Both the position numbers and the translations under genes were made by a program. Under the pieces are notes generated by a model that ran no database searches, was not told where the DNA came from, and saw only the letters and a program-made list of their open reading frames with translations. From Dietzia cinnamea NBRC 102147 (GTDB lineage: Bacteria > Actinomycetota > Actinomycetes > Mycobacteriales > Mycobacteriaceae), in the NCBI RefSeq assembly GCF_001571065.1, contig NZ_BCSW01000026.1, forward strand, positions 1 through 44,332: a stretch of 44,332 bases of DNA, given 5' to 3'. This document shows, piece by piece, positions 42,411-44,332 of this stretch; position 1 is the first letter of the stretch; every line of letters begins with the position of its first letter.

Positions 42411-43525
42411 CAGGCAGATTTCTTGGCCGGCGTCTTGCGGGCCGTCGACTTCTTCGCCGGCGCCTTCTTGGCCGTGGACTTCGAGGCTGTCGACTTCTTA
42501 GCGGTGCCCGAGCCGGAGCTGCCGGAGTCCGACTTGGAGGACGTCGACTTCTTGGCCGTCGACTTCTTTGCCGCGGCCTTTTTGGCGGGCGCCTTCTTCG
42601 CCGCAGTCTTCTTGGCCGGCGTCTTCTTTGCCGAGCTACTCCCGCCCTTCTTGCTGGCGGTCTTCTTGGCGGAGCCGGAGTCCTCGTCGTCGTCCTCGTC
42701 GTCGTCCTGGTCGTCCTGGTCGTCTGGGTCGTCCGCCTTTCCGCCCCGGTCCTTCACACTCGCCCGCAGCGCCGCGAGCAGATCGGCCACCTCGTCGTCG
42801 CCGTCCTCGTCGCCCGAGGTGTCCTTCTCCTCCACCGTGAACGCCTCACCGCCGGCCGCCTTGGCCTCGATCAACTCCTTGAGCTGATTCTGGTAGTCGT
42901 CCTCGTACTTCTCCGGCTCGAAATCCGCCGCCATGGTCTCGATGAGTGACGCCGCCATCTTGACCTCCTGCGGCCGGACCTTCGCCTCCTTATCCAAGCC
43001 CTCCAGGATCGCCGGGCGGATCTCGTCAGGCCACAGCAGCGTCTGCAGCATGAGCACGTCCTTGTACACCCTGAGGGCACAGAGGCGGGTGCGGTTGCGC
43101 AGCGTGAACGTGCAGATGGCGAGGCGGTCCGTCTGCTGCAGCGCCTCGCGCATCAACACGTACGCCCGGTTCGAGCGCGACGCCGGCTCCAGGAAGTACG
43201 CGTTGTCGAACGCCACCGGATCCACCTGATCCGCCGGGACGAACTCCGTCACCTCGATCTCGTGGTTCTGCTCCACCGGCAGGCTGGCGAGGTCCTCCTT
43301 GGTGAGGATGACCATCTCGCCCTCTTCGGACTCATACGCCTTGGCGATGTCGGAGAACTCCACCTCCTCGCCGTTGTCATCCCGCACCTTCTTGTAGCGG
43401 ATCCGGACGCCGTCCTTCTTGTCCACCTGCCGCGCGTGCAGATCGTGGTCCTCCGTCGCCGCGTACACCTTGACCGGCACGTTGACCAGACCGAACGAGA
43501 CCTCGCCCTTCCAGATGGATCGCAT
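42410..43525 (-). CDS. ku: Non-homologous end-joining protein Ku
   Basis: The 371-aa protein has the bacterial Ku core (1-260; [28 protein letters not shown] at the start, [24 protein letters not shown] near 146-169). Then come an acidic run (about 264-285) and a tail of roughly 85 residues of Lys/Ala/Pro/Ser repeats (AKKTPAKK type) that resembles histone H1 tails and binds DNA. Ku rings bind double-strand break ends and recruit LigD. No ligD is in the window. The -10-like CATACT and short spacing to ATG suggest a leaderless or nearly leaderless transcript. The M20 gene is coupled downstream. Confidence 0.96.
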   Translation of the reverse strand: MRSIWKGEVSFGLVNVPVKVYAATEDHDLHARQVDKKDGVRIRYKKVRDDNGEEVEFSDIAKAYESEEGEMVILTKEDLASLPVEQNHEIEVTEFVPADQVDPVAFDNAYFLEPASRSNRAYVLMREALQQTDRLAICTFTLRNRTRLCALRVYKDVLMLQTLLWPDEIRPAILEGLDKEAKVRPQEVKMAASLIETMAADFEPEKYEDDYQNQLKELIEAKAAGGEAFTVEEKDTSGDEDGDDEVADLLAALRASVKDRGGKADDPDDQDDQDDDEDDDEDSGSAKKTASKKGGSSSAKKTPAKKTAAKKAPAKKAAAKKSTAKKSTSSKSDSGSSGSGTAKKSTASKSTAKKAPAKKSTARKTPAKKSA

Positions 43526-43930
43526 ATAGGGAGTATGCGACAGATGTGGGGCGGCGGCAGCCGGACGAGGGGGGTGGGGCGTGGTTGGTGCGTGTCAGAA
43601 GCAGTTTGGCACAGAGGCCCCTCGGGCAAAGCAGACCAAAAGGCGGTGCTGGAGACGCACACTCCCACCGCACTGGCTTCCGCCCTACCTATCTGATGAG
43701 CTCGCTCGACCCCCACCCTGCTCCGGCAAAGAGTCACGCCCGCACCAGGCAGAGCCCCGCTCGCGCCCGCAGTGGCGTAGTCTAACTGCGTTGCGCCAAA
43801 CCAGCTCGCCTTAGCTCACTGCGTCTGTCCGAATGCGAAAGTGACAGTCGAGGCCGCCGGATTTCCGAGAGCGCTAGTTTGACGAAGTGCCTAAGCGGGT
43901 TACTTTCCGGTGCGACTGAGCCCGCCTTAG
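43526..43930. other. Intergenic stretch upstream of ku
   Basis: No gene is supported. The part next to ku contains its promoter (CATACT near 43531-43536 on the minus strand). From about 43780 rightward the DNA is less GC-rich than the rest of the window, consistent with the edge of an acquired segment. Confidence 0.5.
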
Positions 43931-44332
43931 TCACTGGTGAACCCAGCCACTTACGATGGACGCCAACTCGTCGCGCATTTTGTCAAGAGAAGAAATTCTA
44001 TCTTGGTTTTGCTTTACATATTGCACCCCGGCATCCCCGTCGGCTTCTGAGATGATGGTCGACAGTTGAGTCGATATTTCGTCCAACTTGCTCGCTATTG
44101 CTTTCGGGGCTGCGAATTTCGCTCGCAATGATTTCGATTTAAAAGCACTGTGCGCATCAGCTAGAAGCTTGTGCTGCATTGCCAGTTCCGCTTCTATAGT
44201 GTTCGCCTCATCTTCGAGCCCTCCCACTTTGAGCGACGCCTTCTTGACTTCCCCGTCATGAGAAGTAGGGGCTGCGAGCAGTTTCCGAAGGCGGTCCTCA
44301 GCGGTCTCAAGCTGCTTATAGACGTTTGAAGG
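43931..44332 (-). CDS. C-terminal part of an AT-richer coiled-coil protein (5' end beyond window)
   Basis: The frame is open from the right edge to the stop at 43931, giving at least 133 residues. It is nearly all charged helix with heptads: VYKQLETAEDRLRKLLAAP, VGGLEDEANTIEAELAMQHKLL, KLDEISTQLSTIISEADGDAG, ISSLDKMRDELASIVSGW. Codon use favours A/T-ending codons much more than any neighbour, suggesting horizontal transfer. The coiled-coil C-terminus would suit a large ATPase or scaffold of a defence or mobile element, but the visible part does not identify it. The GTG at 44227 is probably internal. Confidence 0.6.
   Translation of the reverse strand, partial: PSNVYKQLETAEDRLRKLLAAPTSHDGEVKKASLKVGGLEDEANTIEAELAMQHKLLADAHSAFKSKSLRAKFAAPKAIASKLDEISTQLSTIISEADGDAGVQYVKQNQDRISSLDKMRDELASIVSGWVHQ

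Overview
The window is high-GC actinobacterial chromosome. The gene families point to the order Mycobacteriales: a WhiB regulator, an AcnA-type aconitase with a mycobacterial-style insert, a DtxR/IdeR-type iron box, an ECF42/DGPF pair, a Ku protein with a Lys/Ala/Pro tail, and several apparently leaderless promoters. Dietzia or a close relative is my best guess, but sequence alone does not prove the genus. No phage, insertion sequence or CRISPR array is visible.

Left part (1-12.5 kb) is mostly housekeeping and stress genes: a PlsC-like acyltransferase, an ArfB-type ribosome-rescue hydrolase, a 16-cysteine copper-storage protein, two small proteins, a TerC-family transporter behind a probable yybP-ykoY manganese riboswitch, aconitase, a cupin lipoprotein, Ohr, DedA, an orphan MbcA/ParS-like protein, a DUF3072 protein, and an ECF42 sigma factor that looks C-terminally truncated beside its DGPF partner. 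tRNA-Gly(GCC) with a strong terminator follows. Next come a divergent whiB / LuxR-type regulator pair sharing a palindromic intergenic region, and a secreted protein.

Middle part (14.4-24.3 kb): a siderophore-iron uptake locus is arranged divergently around an iron box. ATPase and binding lipoprotein lie on minus; two FecCD permeases and a siderophore-interacting reductase lie on plus. A YhgE/Pip membrane protein coupled to a degenerate ABC ATPase follows, then a pRiA4b ORF-3-like protein.

Accessory part (24.3-38.4 kb): a RES-Xre toxin-antitoxin pair, an NmrA-like reductase abutting a truncated AAA/MalT-like regulator, a secreted-protein gene with an in-frame stop, a VOC protein, and a tightly coupled three-gene operon (unknown 428-aa protein, double-HKD phospholipase-D-like protein, SNF2/DEAH helicase). 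That operon is the strongest candidate here for an undescribed, probably anti-phage or DNA-processing, system. A cluster of small membrane proteins and an alpha/beta hydrolase next to a decayed glycosyltransferase follow.

Right part (38.4-44.3 kb): a GNAT acetyltransferase, two unknown proteins, an M20 amidohydrolase translationally coupled to ku, and at the edge the C-terminal part of an AT-richer coiled-coil gene that may begin another island. Non-coding space holds several repeats and scars: a four-copy unit beside the truncated sigma factor, a structured repeat pair at 12.6 and 40.9 kb, an 89-bp direct repeat at 36.5 and 37.6 kb, and a degenerate copy of the ku tail beyond the M20 gene.
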